Source: Pseudomonas sp. PICF141 (GTDB lineage: Bacteria; Pseudomonadota; Gammaproteobacteria; Pseudomonadales; Pseudomonadaceae). Taken from it: a stretch of 64,000 bases of DNA. A program made the translations under genes and the position numbers. The notes beneath the pieces were generated by a model. It did not search any database. It worked only from the letters and a program-made list of their open reading frames with translations, and was not told where the DNA came from. Every line of letters begins with the position of its first letter. The first letter of the stretch is position 1. The DNA lies in the NCBI RefSeq assembly GCF_002286815.1, contig NZ_MUNM01000078.1:62001-126000 (forward strand), given 5' to 3'. Positions 1 to 8,657 of the stretch are shown here, one piece after another.

Positions 1-759
1 GGCTTGATCGACGCTGTTTTGCAATTCTTCCTGAGCGTTCTGCAAGGTTCCGGCCATTCGGTTGATACCGGACGCCAGTTCATCCAGTTCCTGGCTGCCG
101 AGGGGCGGCAGGCGGGTTTCCAGGTGACCGTCCTTGAGCTGTGCCACGGCTTGTTTGATCTGGCTCAATGGCCGGTTGATGGTCCGGCCCATGCGCAGCG
201 CCAGCAGCGCCGCACCGACCAGGCCACCGCCGATCAGCAGCAGGCTGGCGAACAGACTGCGGTAACCGCGCAGCAACATGCCACTGTGCGACAGTTCGAG
301 TTCGACCCAGCCCAGCAGGCGGTCGGTCTCATCGGGAATCAGGTCGCCCGCCAGGTTGCGGTGCTTGCCGAATACGGGCAGCAGATAGCGCGTGGCGTCA
401 TTGCCACTGCGTCGCAGAAGCTGGGAACCGCTGCCCAAAGGCGCCGGATTGAGCATGGTCGGGCCGGCATGGGCCAGTTGAGTGCGATCGGGGGCGAGGA
501 AAGTCACCGCACGCACGTCGGTTTGTTCCAGGAACTGAGTGGCGATGCGTTCCAGCAGGTCGTTGTCTTTGCGACCCATGGCCGGGGCCACCAGCGGTGC
601 CAGCTGTTCGGCAATCATTTCGCCGCGCTGCATGAGTTGGGATTGCAGGTCCGATTGCTGCATCCAGGTGAAATAGCCGCCCAAAACCAGTGCCATCAGG
701 GTGGTCGGTAACAGGGTCAACAACAGCACGCGGCCTTTAATTCCCAGTTTCTTGAGCAC
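1..759 (-). CDS. gacS: GacS/BarA-type hybrid sensor kinase, N-terminal part (cut by window edge)
   Basis: The first 253 codons of the GacS sensor kinase, the inner-membrane sensor of the Gac/Rsm pathway that phosphorylates GacA. A GTG start is chosen at 759 because GGAG lies about 8 nt upstream and the protein then begins MLKKLGIKGRVLLLTLLP, the usual GacS N-terminus. Visible are a first membrane segment (about residues 9-30), a periplasmic stretch, a second membrane segment near 165-190 and a HAMP linker containing the RMGRTINRPLSQI motif. The kinase, receiver and Hpt domains lie beyond the left edge. The cysM-rlmD-relA-mazG neighbourhood on the other strand is the standard Pseudomonas context, so the call is firm. 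Confidence 0.95.
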   Translation of the reverse strand, partial: MLKKLGIKGRVLLLTLLPTTLMALVLGGYFTWMQQSDLQSQLMQRGEMIAEQLAPLVAPAMGRKDNDLLERIATQFLEQTDVRAVTFLAPDRTQLAHAGPTMLNPAPLGSGSQLLRRSGNDATRYLLPVFGKHRNLAGDLIPDETDRLLGWVELELSHSGMLLRGYRSLFASLLLIGGGLVGAALLALRMGRTINRPLSQIKQAVAQLKDGHLETRLPPLGSQELDELASGINRMAGTLQNAQEELQNSVDQA

Positions 760-1089
760 GCATTTCTCCCGCATCCAGCTGTTTATTGACCTGCACATGC
801 GTCCGGCATGCACCATCTGCGCAGTGTAGCGATTTGCATGCGGGCAATCTTCGTAAAATTGATCTCGTCATTCGTCGGTAAGTTCAGTGCTTGGGGCTTG
901 GGGCGTAAACATTCGGCAGCTGTGGAAGAGAGCCTGCGCACGATACGGCCCTCTCAGCCGTCACCGCGCTGATTCATGCCGGAGCGTTCGCGTTTATTTG
1001 TACGACCTTTCCTAAAGAGCATTGCCGACACCTTATGCCTGACTCGACGGAATAGACTCGGGTTTTTCCTCGTCCTCCAGGAATTCGGC
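760..1089. other. intergenic region between gacS and the DUF1016 remnant
   Basis: No gene is supported here. It must hold the gacS promoter. A TACACT -10-like hexamer on the minus strand at 823-828 lies about 64 nt before the gacS start, but no good -35 sits at the right distance. The right part, 950-1089, has no recognisable feature apart from the AGGA ribosome-binding site of the DUF1016 remnant near 1077. Confidence 0.4.
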
Positions 1090-1728
1090 ATGAATGCATC
1101 CAGCGTCCCCGACAACGCAGCTGACGACCGTTTCAATGAAGTGCTTGCGCTGATTCAAAGTGCCAGACAGCAAGCCATGCAGGCGGTGAATACCCAATTG
1201 ATCGAGCTGTATTGGCAGGTGGGCGCTTACATCAGTCGCAAGCTGGAACAGGCTGAATGGGGCGATTCTGTGGTCAATCAACTGGCTGAGCATCTGGCTC
1301 AGACTCAACCGGGGTTGCGCGGGTTTACGCGCCCCAATCTATTCCGCATGCGTCAGTTTTATGAGACTTACCGGGGCGACGAGAAAGTCTCACCACTGGT
1401 GAGACAAATACCCTGGACCCATAACTTGGTCATTTTCAGCCAGGGCAAGCTGCCGGAAGAGCGTGAGTTTTACCTGCGTATGGCTGTTCAAGAAAAATGG
1501 TCGAAGCGCGAATTGGAGCGTCAGTTCAAGACCGCACTGTTCGAACGAAGCGTGACCCAACCGGCAAAAGCCTCTGCGGTGCTGAGACAAACTCACCCAG
1601 CAGCGCTTGAGATATTCCGCGACGCCTATGAGCGCAAAAACCACGAAAACCCAAATTGCATGAGTTCTATGCATTGGATTTTAAGCAGGAGACAAGCGGA
1701 TAACCCCTCTTATTCCCATTCGCCATAA
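1090..1728 (+). pseudogene. DUF1016 (YhcG/PDDEXK-type) nuclease gene, internally deleted remnant
   Basis: The ATG at 1090 follows AGGA and opens a good DUF1016 N-terminal domain (about residues 10-165, with the IELYWQVGAYISRKL and FTRPNLFRMRQFYETY motifs) running to LEIFRDAY. Normally a PDDEXK nuclease domain of about 150 residues follows. Here the frame passes into ERKNHENP, which resembles the late HENPSIG motif of the family, then into unrelated residues up to 1728. In another frame, 1653-1703 reads KLHEFYALDFKQETSG-stop, which matches the usual family C-terminus. The gene has therefore lost the catalytic core by at least two internal deletions and a frameshift. It sits as an insertion between gacS and cysM, which are normally close neighbours. 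DUF1016 proteins are often tied to restriction or defence islands, but this copy is probably inactive. Confidence 0.8.
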
Positions 1729-1808
1729 GCCTCTTACTTTGCGTGATATGGCCTGCGCACGTTTGCCGGTATGATAGGCGCCCCCGCAGTCTGGATTGCG
1801 AATACGCC

Positions 1809-2711
1809 ATGACCTTGCAGTACCCAACCATCGCCGATTGCGTCGGCAACACTCCGCTGGTCCGTTTGCAGCGCCTGCCTGGCGCCACCAGCAATACCCT
1901 TTTGCTCAAGCTCGAAGGGAATAACCCGGCGGGTTCGGTCAAGGACCGTCCGGCGCTGTCGATGATCACCCGCGCCGAATTGCGCGGGCAGATCCACGCC
2001 GGCGATACGCTGATCGAAGCGACCTCGGGCAACACCGGGATCGCCCTGGCCATGGCTGCGGCGATCAAGGGTTACAAGATGATCCTGATCATGCCGGACA
2101 ACTCCAGCGCCGAGCGTAAAGCCGCCATGACGGCCTATGGCGCCGAGCTGATTCTGGTCAGCCAGGAAGAAGGCATGGAAGGCGCTCGCGACCTCGCCCA
2201 GCGAATGGAGGCCGAAGGCCGCGGCAAGGTGCTGGATCAGTTCGCCAACGGTGACAACCCTGAAGCGCACTACACCACCACCGGTCCGGAAATCTGGCGC
2301 CAGACCGAAGGCACCATTACTCATTTCGTCAGCTCGATGGGCACCACCGGCACCATCATGGGCGTTTCGCGCTACCTGAAAGAACAGAACGACAACGTGC
2401 AAATCATCGGGCTGCAACCGATGGAAGGTTCGGCGATTCCGGGCATCCGTCGCTGGCCGCAGGAATACCTGCCGAAGATCTACCAGGCCGAGCGCGTGGA
2501 CCGGATCGTCGACATGGCGCAAAGCGAAGCCGAAGACGTGACCCGTCGCCTGGCGCGTGAAGAGGGCATCTTCTGCGGCGTGTCTTCGGGCGGTGCGGTG
2601 GCGGCGATGCTGCGCCTGTCCAAAGAAGTTGAAAACGCGGTGATCGTCGCGATCATCTGCGACCGTGGCGACCGTTACCTGTCGACCGGCATTTTCGACG
2701 CGCCCAACTGA
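1809..2711 (+). CDS. cysM: cysteine synthase B (O-acetylserine sulfhydrylase)
   Basis: A 300-residue PLP enzyme that makes cysteine from O-acetylserine and sulfide or thiosulfate in the cytoplasm. The PLP lysine lies in NPAGSVKDRPA near the N-terminus, followed by the substrate loop EATSGNTGIALA and the phosphate-binding glycines of SSMGTTGTIMG. The GIRRWP segment is typical of CysM rather than CysK. The ATG at 1809 is used because the protein then begins MTLQYPTIADCVGNTPLVRL, as in other CysM proteins; an upstream in-frame extension is not homologous. Its stop overlaps the rlmD start by one base (TGATG), so the two genes are probably translationally coupled. Confidence 0.96.
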   Translation: MTLQYPTIADCVGNTPLVRLQRLPGATSNTLLLKLEGNNPAGSVKDRPALSMITRAELRGQIHAGDTLIEATSGNTGIALAMAAAIKGYKMILIMPDNSSAERKAAMTAYGAELILVSQEEGMEGARDLAQRMEAEGRGKVLDQFANGDNPEAHYTTTGPEIWRQTEGTITHFVSSMGTTGTIMGVSRYLKEQNDNVQIIGLQPMEGSAIPGIRRWPQEYLPKIYQAERVDRIVDMAQSEAEDVTRRLAREEGIFCGVSSGGAVAAMLRLSKEVENAVIVAIICDRGDRYLSTGIFDAPN

Positions 2712-4114
2712 TGGCCAGGCAAGAGAGAGGCCTGCGCTTCCAGCCCACGGGTGGCAGCAAGGCCCCGCAAGTCCCGACCGGCAAAAAGCAGCGCTTGACC
2801 ATCGAGCGCCTGGCCAATGATGGTCGCGGCATCGCGTTTTTCGAAGGTCGCACCTGGTTCGTCATCGGCGCATTGGCCGGTGAAGACATCGAGGCGCGGG
2901 TCCTGGGGGCTCACGGCAAAGTGGTCGAGGCGCGCACCGAGCGCGTCTTCCAGGCCAGTGAATTGCGGCGCCCGGCACCGTGCGTTCATGCCAGTCGCTG
3001 CGGCGGTTGCAGCGTGCAGCATTTGCCCCACAACGAACAGCTCGCCCTGAAACAGCGCATGCTCGCCGAGCAATTGTCGCGGGTTGCCGGTGTCCAACCT
3101 GATGAGTGGGCAGCGCCGTTGAGCGGTCCGGAGTTCGGCTACCGTCGTCGCGCCCGAGTGGCGGTGCGTTGGGACATGAAAGCGAAAAAACTCGAAGTCG
3201 GTTTCCGCGCTGCCGGCAGTCAGGACATCGTCGCCATCAACGAATGCCCGGTGCTGGTACAGCCCTTGCAACCCATCATGAGCCGCTTGCCGGAGATGCT
3301 GCGACGCTTGAGCAAACCCAAGGCGCTGGGGCACGTGGAGTTGTTCAGCGGTTCGTCGTCGGCGGTATTGCTGCGGCATATGGCGCCGTTGTCCGAAGCC
3401 GACATGACCATCCTCAAGCAATTCTGCGCGTTCCATGAAGCCCAGCTATGGCTGCAAGGCGATGGCGAGCCGCAACCGGTCGAAGCCGATCAATCGCTGG
3501 GCTATCGCCTTGAACAGTGGGATTTGAACCTGGCGTATCGACCGGGAGATTTCATCCAGGTCAACGCCGGGGTCAACGAAGCGATGGTCGCCCAGGCGTT
3601 GGCGTGGTTGGCGCCCAAATCGGATGAACGGGTTCTTGACCTGTTTTGTGGGTTGGGCAACTTTGCCTTGCCGCTGGCCAAGACCGTTCGCGAAGTGGTG
3701 GCGGTGGAGGGCGTGCAAGCGATGGTCGAGCGGGCTGCCGCGAATGCCGCTGACAACAATTTGCATAATGCGACGTTTTTTCAGGCCGATTTATCCCAGC
3801 CTTTGACGAATGCCGAATGGGCCGACGAAGGCTTTTGTGCGGTACTCTTGGACCCACCTCGCGACGGTGCTTTCGAGGTGGTGCGCAAGTTGGCATCCCT
3901 GGGCGCCAAACGATTGGTGTATGTGTCGTGCAATCCTGCATCGCTGGCGCGCGACACCGTCGAATTGATCAAGCAGGGCTACCGGTTAAAACGTGCCGGG
4001 ATTCTCGATATGTTTCCTCAGACGGCGCATGTCGAAGCCATGGCGTTATTTGAAGCGAGCCAGGACGGCTCGTCTGGTCCGACTGACCCGCTCGTGCAAA
4101 CGCATTCGTCTTAG
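2711..4114 (+). CDS. rlmD: 23S rRNA (uracil-1939-C5)-methyltransferase
   Basis: A 467-residue SAM-dependent methyltransferase (RumA/RlmD) that methylates U1939 of 23S rRNA. An N-terminal TRAM domain (about 25-82) binds RNA. Cys91, Cys97, Cys100 and Cys179 are placed as the four 4Fe-4S ligands of this family. The C-terminal Rossmann domain carries the SAM motif DLFCGLGNFALPLA and the motif LDPPRDG. Cys407 in SCNPASLARD is the nucleophile that attacks C6 of uracil. It is joined to cysM by a one-base overlap and is followed 76 nt later by relA. All key residues are present. Confidence 0.96.
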   Translation: MARQERGLRFQPTGGSKAPQVPTGKKQRLTIERLANDGRGIAFFEGRTWFVIGALAGEDIEARVLGAHGKVVEARTERVFQASELRRPAPCVHASRCGGCSVQHLPHNEQLALKQRMLAEQLSRVAGVQPDEWAAPLSGPEFGYRRRARVAVRWDMKAKKLEVGFRAAGSQDIVAINECPVLVQPLQPIMSRLPEMLRRLSKPKALGHVELFSGSSSAVLLRHMAPLSEADMTILKQFCAFHEAQLWLQGDGEPQPVEADQSLGYRLEQWDLNLAYRPGDFIQVNAGVNEAMVAQALAWLAPKSDERVLDLFCGLGNFALPLAKTVREVVAVEGVQAMVERAAANAADNNLHNATFFQADLSQPLTNAEWADEGFCAVLLDPPRDGAFEVVRKLASLGAKRLVYVSCNPASLARDTVELIKQGYRLKRAGILDMFPQTAHVEAMALFEASQDGSSGPTDPLVQTHSS

Positions 4115-4190
4115 CCCCGCGAATGCACACGGGCAGCGACGGTCAGCGATTTGACGCATTGAATCTGCGTCGTAGGGAAGGTAAAGCAAG

Positions 4191-6434
4191 ATGGTACAGG
4201 TGAGAGCACACCAGCCGATCAATACCGACGGCAGTATCAACCTCGAGGCTTGGCTCGATCATGCGGTCAGTGTCGATGCGGCACTGGATCGCGAAGCCTT
4301 GAAGGAAGCCTGCGAATTCGCTCGCGAGGCCGAACAACAAGCCAATGCGGCGAAGAATCTATGGTCCGAAGGGACCTCGAGTTTCCGCACGGGCCTTGAG
4401 ATCGCCGAGATTCTCGCCGACCTTAAACTCGATCAGGATTCGTTAGTCGCGGCAGTCTTGTACCGCGGCGTGCGCGAAGGCCAGATCCCGTTGCCGGCGG
4501 TCAGCCAGCGCTTTGGTCCGGTAGTCGCCAAACTCATCGATGGCGTGTTGCGCATGGCAGCGATCAGCGCCAGCCTGAGCCCCCGTCAATCCATGGTGCT
4601 GGGCACTCAAGGCCAGGTCGAAAACCTGCGCAAAATGCTCGTGGCCATGGTCGACGATGTGCGTGTCGCGCTGATCAAACTGGCCGAGCGCACCTGTGCG
4701 ATCCGCGCGGTGAAAACCGCTGACGACGAGAAGCGCCACCGCGTAGCCCGTGAAGTGTTCGACATTTACGCGCCGCTGGCCCACCGCCTCGGTATCGGTC
4801 ATATCAAATGGGAGCTGGAGGATTTGTCCTTCCGCTATCTTGAGCCTGACCAGTACAAGCAGATCGCCAAGTTGCTCCACGAGCGACGGCTGGATCGTGA
4901 GCGTTTTATCGCTGACGTGATGACCCAACTCAAAAACGAGCTGCAGGCTACCGGCGTCGATGCAGACATCAGCGGTCGGGCCAAACACATCTATTCGATC
5001 TGGCGCAAAATGCAGCGCAAGGGTCTGGAGTTCAGCCAGATCTACGATGTGCGCGCGGTTCGTGTGCTGGTGCCGGAAATGCGCGACTGCTACACCGCGC
5101 TCGGCATCGTCCATACCCTGTGGCGGCACATCCCGAAAGAGTTCGACGATTACATCGCCAACCCGAAAGAGAACGGCTACCGCTCGCTGCATACTGCGGT
5201 GATCGGCCCTGAAGGCAAAGTGCTGGAAGTGCAGATCCGCACCTATGCCATGCACGAAGAAGCCGAACTGGGCGTGTGCGCGCACTGGAAGTACAAGGGC
5301 ACCGACGTCAAGTCCGGTTCGAACCACTACGAAGAGAAAATCTCCTGGCTGCGTCAGGTGCTCGAGTGGCACGAAGAGCTGGGCGATATTGGCGGCCTTG
5401 CCGAACAACTGCGGGTCGATATCGAGCCGGACCGGGTCTACATCTTTACTCCGGACGGTCACGCCATCGATTTGCCAAAGGGCGCGACACCGCTGGACTT
5501 CGCCTACCGCGTGCACACCGAAATCGGCCACAACTGCCGCGGCGCCAAGATCAACGGGCGGATCGTACCGCTCAACTACAGCCTGCAAACCGGTGAACAG
5601 GTCGAGATCATCACCAGCAAGCACGGCACGCCGAGTCGCGACTGGCTGAACCCGAACCTGGGTTACATCACCACCTCGCGGGCGCGGGCGAAGATCGTTC
5701 ACTGGTTCAAATTGCAGGCCCGGGATCAGAACGTCGCGGCCGGTAAAACCTTGCTCGAGCGCGAACTCAATCGCCTCGGCCTGCCGCAGGTGGACTTCGA
5801 CAAGCTGGCCGAGAAGGCCAACATGAAGACCGCCGAGGACATGTTCGCTGCATTGGGCGCCGGCGATTTGCGCCTGGCGCAATTGGTGAATCTGGCGCAG
5901 CAACTGGTCGAGCCGGAACGCGGCAACGAACAGCTGGAGCTGATCCCGCGCAAAGCCACCGGCTACAAACCAGGCAAGCGCGGCGACATTCAGATCCAGG
6001 GCGTCGGCAACCTGATGACCCAGATGGCCGGCTGCTGCCAGCCGCTGCCGGGGGATGCGATCGTCGGTTACATCACCCAGGGCCGTGGCGTGAGCATTCA
6101 CCGTCAGGACTGCGCCTCGGTACTGCAACTGGCCGGGCGCGAGCCGGAGCGGATCATCCAGGTCAGCTGGGGGCCGGTGCCGGTGCTCACCTATCCGGTG
6201 GACATCATCATCCGCGCCTACGACCGTTCCGGTTTGCTGCGTGACGTGTCGCAGGTGCTGCTCAACGAGCGGATCAATGTGCTGGCGGTCAACACTCGCT
6301 CGAACAAAGAGGACAATACGGCGTTGATGTCCCTGACCATCGAGATTCCGGGGCTGGATGCACTGGGGCGGTTGCTGGGGCGGATTTCCCAGTTGCCGAA
6401 CATCATCGAAACCCGTCGTAACCGCACGCCGTGA
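4191..6434 (+). CDS. relA: GTP pyrophosphokinase RelA, (p)ppGpp synthetase I
   Basis: A 747-residue ribosome-associated enzyme that transfers pyrophosphate from ATP to GTP/GDP when uncharged tRNA occupies the A site. The N-terminal HD region is degenerate: where hydrolases have an HD-ED motif this protein has LYRGVREG, so hydrolysis is not expected. The synthetase domain (about 235-350) holds the monofunctional EFDD motif and NPKENGYRSLHT. A TGS domain follows (about 390-455), then the helical and zinc-finger-type region with the GCCQPLPGD motif near 613-621, and a C-terminal ACT domain (about 665-740). AAGG precedes the ATG. Length and order fit gammaproteobacterial RelA exactly. Confidence 0.97.
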   Translation: MVQVRAHQPINTDGSINLEAWLDHAVSVDAALDREALKEACEFAREAEQQANAAKNLWSEGTSSFRTGLEIAEILADLKLDQDSLVAAVLYRGVREGQIPLPAVSQRFGPVVAKLIDGVLRMAAISASLSPRQSMVLGTQGQVENLRKMLVAMVDDVRVALIKLAERTCAIRAVKTADDEKRHRVAREVFDIYAPLAHRLGIGHIKWELEDLSFRYLEPDQYKQIAKLLHERRLDRERFIADVMTQLKNELQATGVDADISGRAKHIYSIWRKMQRKGLEFSQIYDVRAVRVLVPEMRDCYTALGIVHTLWRHIPKEFDDYIANPKENGYRSLHTAVIGPEGKVLEVQIRTYAMHEEAELGVCAHWKYKGTDVKSGSNHYEEKISWLRQVLEWHEELGDIGGLAEQLRVDIEPDRVYIFTPDGHAIDLPKGATPLDFAYRVHTEIGHNCRGAKINGRIVPLNYSLQTGEQVEIITSKHGTPSRDWLNPNLGYITTSRARAKIVHWFKLQARDQNVAAGKTLLERELNRLGLPQVDFDKLAEKANMKTAEDMFAALGAGDLRLAQLVNLAQQLVEPERGNEQLELIPRKATGYKPGKRGDIQIQGVGNLMTQMAGCCQPLPGDAIVGYITQGRGVSIHRQDCASVLQLAGREPERIIQVSWGPVPVLTYPVDIIIRAYDRSGLLRDVSQVLLNERINVLAVNTRSNKEDNTALMSLTIEIPGLDALGRLLGRISQLPNIIETRRNRTP

Positions 6435-6461
6435 GAGATCTGCACGGAAATTGATGGTGAC

Positions 6462-6540
6462 ACCTGTAGGAGCGAGGCTTGCCCGCGAAGGCGGTGTGTC
6501 AGGTATGCCGCCTTCGCGGGCAAGCCTCGCTCCTACAGGT
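6462..6540. repeat. REPIN-type inverted repeat (GCTTGCCCGCGAA family)
   Basis: Two perfect 33-bp arms (6462-6494 and 6508-6540) face each other around a 13-bp spacer. The arm core is GAGGCTTGCCCGCGAAGGCG. The same family recurs at 8438, 17688 and, split by an insertion sequence, at 39737 and 40995. It sits in the short relA-mazG gap and could act as a transcript-end hairpin. Confidence 0.9.
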
Positions 6541-6561
6541 GAAGTGTGTAGAGATTAGAAG

Positions 6562-7395
6562 ATGTATTCACTTGAAGATTTGCTGCACCTGATGAACCGT
6601 CTGCGCGACCCGCAATACGGCTGCCCGTGGGACATCAAGCAAACCTACGCGACCATCGTTCCGCATACTCTGGAAGAAGCCTACGAAGTCGCCGATGCGA
6701 TCGAGCGCGGGGACTTCGATCATCTGCAGGGTGAGTTGGGCGACTTGTTGTTCCAGGTGGTTTATTACAGCCAACTGGCCCGGGAAGAAGGGCGTTTCGA
6801 GTTCGATGGTGTGGTCGATAGCATCACGCGCAAGCTGATCCGCCGTCATCCTCACGTGTTCCCCACCGGTGATCTGTATGCGCCGCTGGACATCCCGCGT
6901 CTGAATGAAGAACAGGTCAAGCAACGCTGGGAAGAGATCAAGGCTGAAGAACGTGCCGAGAAGTCTTCGGCACCGCAGCAGTTGTCCTTGCTCGACGACG
7001 TGCCTGCCGCCTTACCGGCGCTGTCCCGTTCGGCAAAACTGCAGAAGCGCGCAGGGCAGGTCGGTTTTGACTGGCCGGACGCCTTGCCGGTGCTCGACAA
7101 GGTGCGCGAAGAGCTTGATGAAGTGCTCGAAGCCATGGCCGATAATGACTCGGCGGCGATTGCCGATGAAATCGGCGACTTGCTGTTTTCCGTGGTCAAT
7201 CTGGCGCGACACCTCAAGGTCGATCCGGAAACCGCACTGCGCGGCGCGAACTCAAAGTTTGAAAGACGCTTCCGATTTATCGAACAGGCATTGCGCGACA
7301 CCCACCGTCCCATAGAAGATTGCACCCTCGAAGAGTTGGACGCCTTGTGGGGCGAAGCCAAACGTCAGGAAAAGAATTTGCCCAGCTGCGGTTGA
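6562..7395 (+). CDS. mazG: nucleoside triphosphate pyrophosphohydrolase MazG
   Basis: A 277-residue all-alpha NTP pyrophosphatase that hydrolyses (d)NTPs to NMP and PPi and is tied in E. coli to lowering ppGpp and to cleansing damaged nucleotides. Two tandem MazG domains are visible. The first (about 1-115) has PWDIKQTY, the EEAYE motif and ELGDLLFQVVYYS. The second (about 160-260) has QVGFDWPD, a DEVLEAM segment and EIGDLLFSVVNLARH. The acidic metal-binding EExxE and ExxD sets are present in both halves. Only a weak purine-rich ribosome-binding site precedes the ATG. Its place after relA is the conserved order. Confidence 0.95.
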   Translation: MYSLEDLLHLMNRLRDPQYGCPWDIKQTYATIVPHTLEEAYEVADAIERGDFDHLQGELGDLLFQVVYYSQLAREEGRFEFDGVVDSITRKLIRRHPHVFPTGDLYAPLDIPRLNEEQVKQRWEEIKAEERAEKSSAPQQLSLLDDVPAALPALSRSAKLQKRAGQVGFDWPDALPVLDKVREELDEVLEAMADNDSAAIADEIGDLLFSVVNLARHLKVDPETALRGANSKFERRFRFIEQALRDTHRPIEDCTLEELDALWGEAKRQEKNLPSCG

Positions 7396-7423
7396 GCAGT
7401 TGCCTAAGTGAGAAATAAGCACC

Positions 7424-7966
7424 ATGAGCCTTTCCCTTCGCGACCAGTTGCTCAAAGCAGGGCTGGTCAATCAAAAGCAGGCCAAACAGGTCGGCAAAGA
7501 AAAGCAGAAGCAGCAACGCCTGGCCCACAAAGGCCAGATCGAACTCGATGATTCCCAGCAGCGTGCGGCTCAGGAAGCCATGGCCGAGAAGGTCAAGCGC
7601 GACCAGGAGCTGAACCGCCAGCAGCAGGAGAAAGCAGAGGCGAAGGCCCGCGCCGCCCAGGTCAAGCAATTGATCGAAGTCTCGCGCCTGCCCAAGCTGA
7701 CCACCGAGGATTACTACAACTTCGTCGACGACAAGAAGGTCAAGCGCATCTCGGTCAATACGCTGATGCGCAACAAACTCAGCAGCGGTTCGCTGGCGAT
7801 CGTGCATCATGCCGGTGGTTACGAAATAATCCCTCGTGAAGCGGCCCTGAAGATTCAGGAGCGCGATCCACAGCGCATCGTGCAGCTGAATGTGAAGACA
7901 GAAGAAGTCAGCGTCGAAGACGATCCGTACGCGGCTTATCAGATTCCTGATGATCTGATGTGGTAA
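7424..7966 (+). CDS. DUF2058 family protein (YaiL-like)
   Basis: A 180-residue highly charged protein of the DUF2058/YaiL family. It starts MSLSLRDQLLKAGLVNQKQAK, the family hallmark, then has a Lys/Gln/Glu-rich probably coiled-coil stretch (about 25-90), followed by a conserved C-terminal part with YYNFVDDKKVKRI and a VHHAGGYEIIP segment. The function of the family is not established; the basic helical N-terminus suggests nucleic-acid or ribosome contact, which is inference only. It follows mazG by 28 nt and is closed by a strong terminator. Confidence 0.9.
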   Translation: MSLSLRDQLLKAGLVNQKQAKQVGKEKQKQQRLAHKGQIELDDSQQRAAQEAMAEKVKRDQELNRQQQEKAEAKARAAQVKQLIEVSRLPKLTTEDYYNFVDDKKVKRISVNTLMRNKLSSGSLAIVHHAGGYEIIPREAALKIQERDPQRIVQLNVKTEEVSVEDDPYAAYQIPDDLMW

Positions 7967-7984
7967 GCCGTTAGGGAGTGCAAC

Positions 7985-8022
7985 AACGACAAACCCCGCT
8001 CATGGCGGGGTTTGTCGTTTTC
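7985..8022 (+). terminator. Rho-independent terminator after the DUF2058 gene
   Basis: A perfect 15-bp stem (AACGACAAACCCCGC and its complement) with a 5-base loop, followed by TTC. The stem starts 18 nt after the stop codon at 7966. The A- and T-rich ends let it serve both this gene and the convergent small gene at 8033-8221. Confidence 0.85.
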
Positions 8023-8032
8023 AATGGGGTCG

Positions 8033-8221
8033 TTATGCAGAGCGTGCTTCGCGCTGCTGCTCCAGTGTTTCCAGTTCAGCTCTGTATTGATGGGCTGCGG
8101 TCTCGGAGTGGAACATCCCGACCAGCAGGCCTTGTTGATGTACATCCCAGATGCGGATACCGGCGGCGATGCCTTCATGGGACATATGTGAATCGTCGCG
8201 TTCAGTTACTTTTACAGTCAT
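8033..8221 (-). CDS. small conserved-type hypothetical protein (62 aa)
   Basis: A 62-residue protein beginning MTVKVTERDDSH and containing AAGIRIWDVHQQGLLVGMFHSE. The start is well supported by GGAG about 8 nt upstream of the ATG at 8221. It has no signal peptide or membrane segment. The pattern of short strands and a His/Asp-rich start suggests a small folded cytoplasmic protein. I do not recognise a named family. It runs convergent to the DUF2058 gene and shares its terminator. Confidence 0.7.
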   Translation of the reverse strand: MTVKVTERDDSHMSHEGIAAGIRIWDVHQQGLLVGMFHSETAAHQYRAELETLEQQREARSA

Positions 8222-8437
8222 CTGCTAGCTCCAATCTCTGTTATCTGCAGCAAGGCGTGTGCAGGCCTTTGTTATATGTTTTGTTAGCTGGCTAAGTAAA
8301 CGACAGAGTTCGGCAACCCATTCTTGCAGAATCGGCAAAAGTCCTGCAGCCCGCGAAATACGCGACATTCAGCCGCAGGCCATTGAGTTTCATGACAAAT
8401 GTTTCATGTTTGCGAGACAGAAAACGCGGCTTGCACC

Positions 8438-8505
8438 TGTAGGAGCCAGGCTTGCCGGCGAAGGCGTATTCAAGGACGCTTTCGCCGGCAAGCCTGGCTC
8501 CTACA
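8438..8505. repeat. REPIN-type inverted repeat, GCTTGCCGGCGAA variant
   Basis: Arms of about 29 bp with core GCCAGGCTTGCCGGCGAA and its complement surround a short spacer; one arm position differs. It is a variant of the family at 6462, with GCCGGCG in place of GCCCGCG. Confidence 0.85.
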
Positions 8506-8540
8506 AGAGCAATCCACGCATCATGAACATTATTTACAGG

Positions 8541-8579
8541 CACAAAAAAACGCCCCGAACCAGTCGGGGCGTTTTTGTG
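8541..8579 (-). terminator. bidirectional terminator downstream of fabB
   Basis: The hairpin ACGCCCCGA / TCGGGGCGT is flanked by A- and T-runs, so it can stop transcription from either side. On the minus strand it ends the fabAB transcript about 80 nt after the fabB stop. Confidence 0.85.
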
Positions 8580-8657
8580 TGAGGCTGGCCAAGCCTGCGA
8601 TCTTTTCAGCGTCTTAACGGGCGCTAAAGATCAAAAGATCGCAGCCTGCGGCAGCTC

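Larger units (their letters stand above)
8222..8657. other. intergenic region with REP, terminator and a second repeat type
   Basis: This stretch holds no supported gene. It carries a REPIN at 8438-8505, the bidirectional terminator at 8541-8579 and a repeat of the AAAGATCGCAGCCTGCGGCAG family at 8600-8660. The part 8222-8437 shows nothing I can identify beyond the upstream region of the small gene ending at 8221. Confidence 0.6.

Noticed and set aside
954..1136. Minus-strand ORF of 60 codons between gacS and the DUF1016 remnant
   Set aside because: It overlaps the DUF1016 start, has no convincing ribosome-binding site and a Arg/Lys-rich random-like composition.
4443..6128. Long open frame (561 codons) antisense to relA
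   Set aside because: It lies fully inside relA, lacks a ribosome-binding site and has a His/Gln/Leu-rich composition typical of the antisense of a high-GC gene.
6462..6540. REP repeats as a CRISPR array
   Set aside because: Copies are single inverted pairs scattered between genes, not regularly spaced direct repeats, and no cas gene is present.
7978..8295. Plus-strand ORF of 105 codons after the DUF2058 gene
   Set aside because: It begins inside the terminator hairpin and is antisense to the better supported small gene at 8033-8221.
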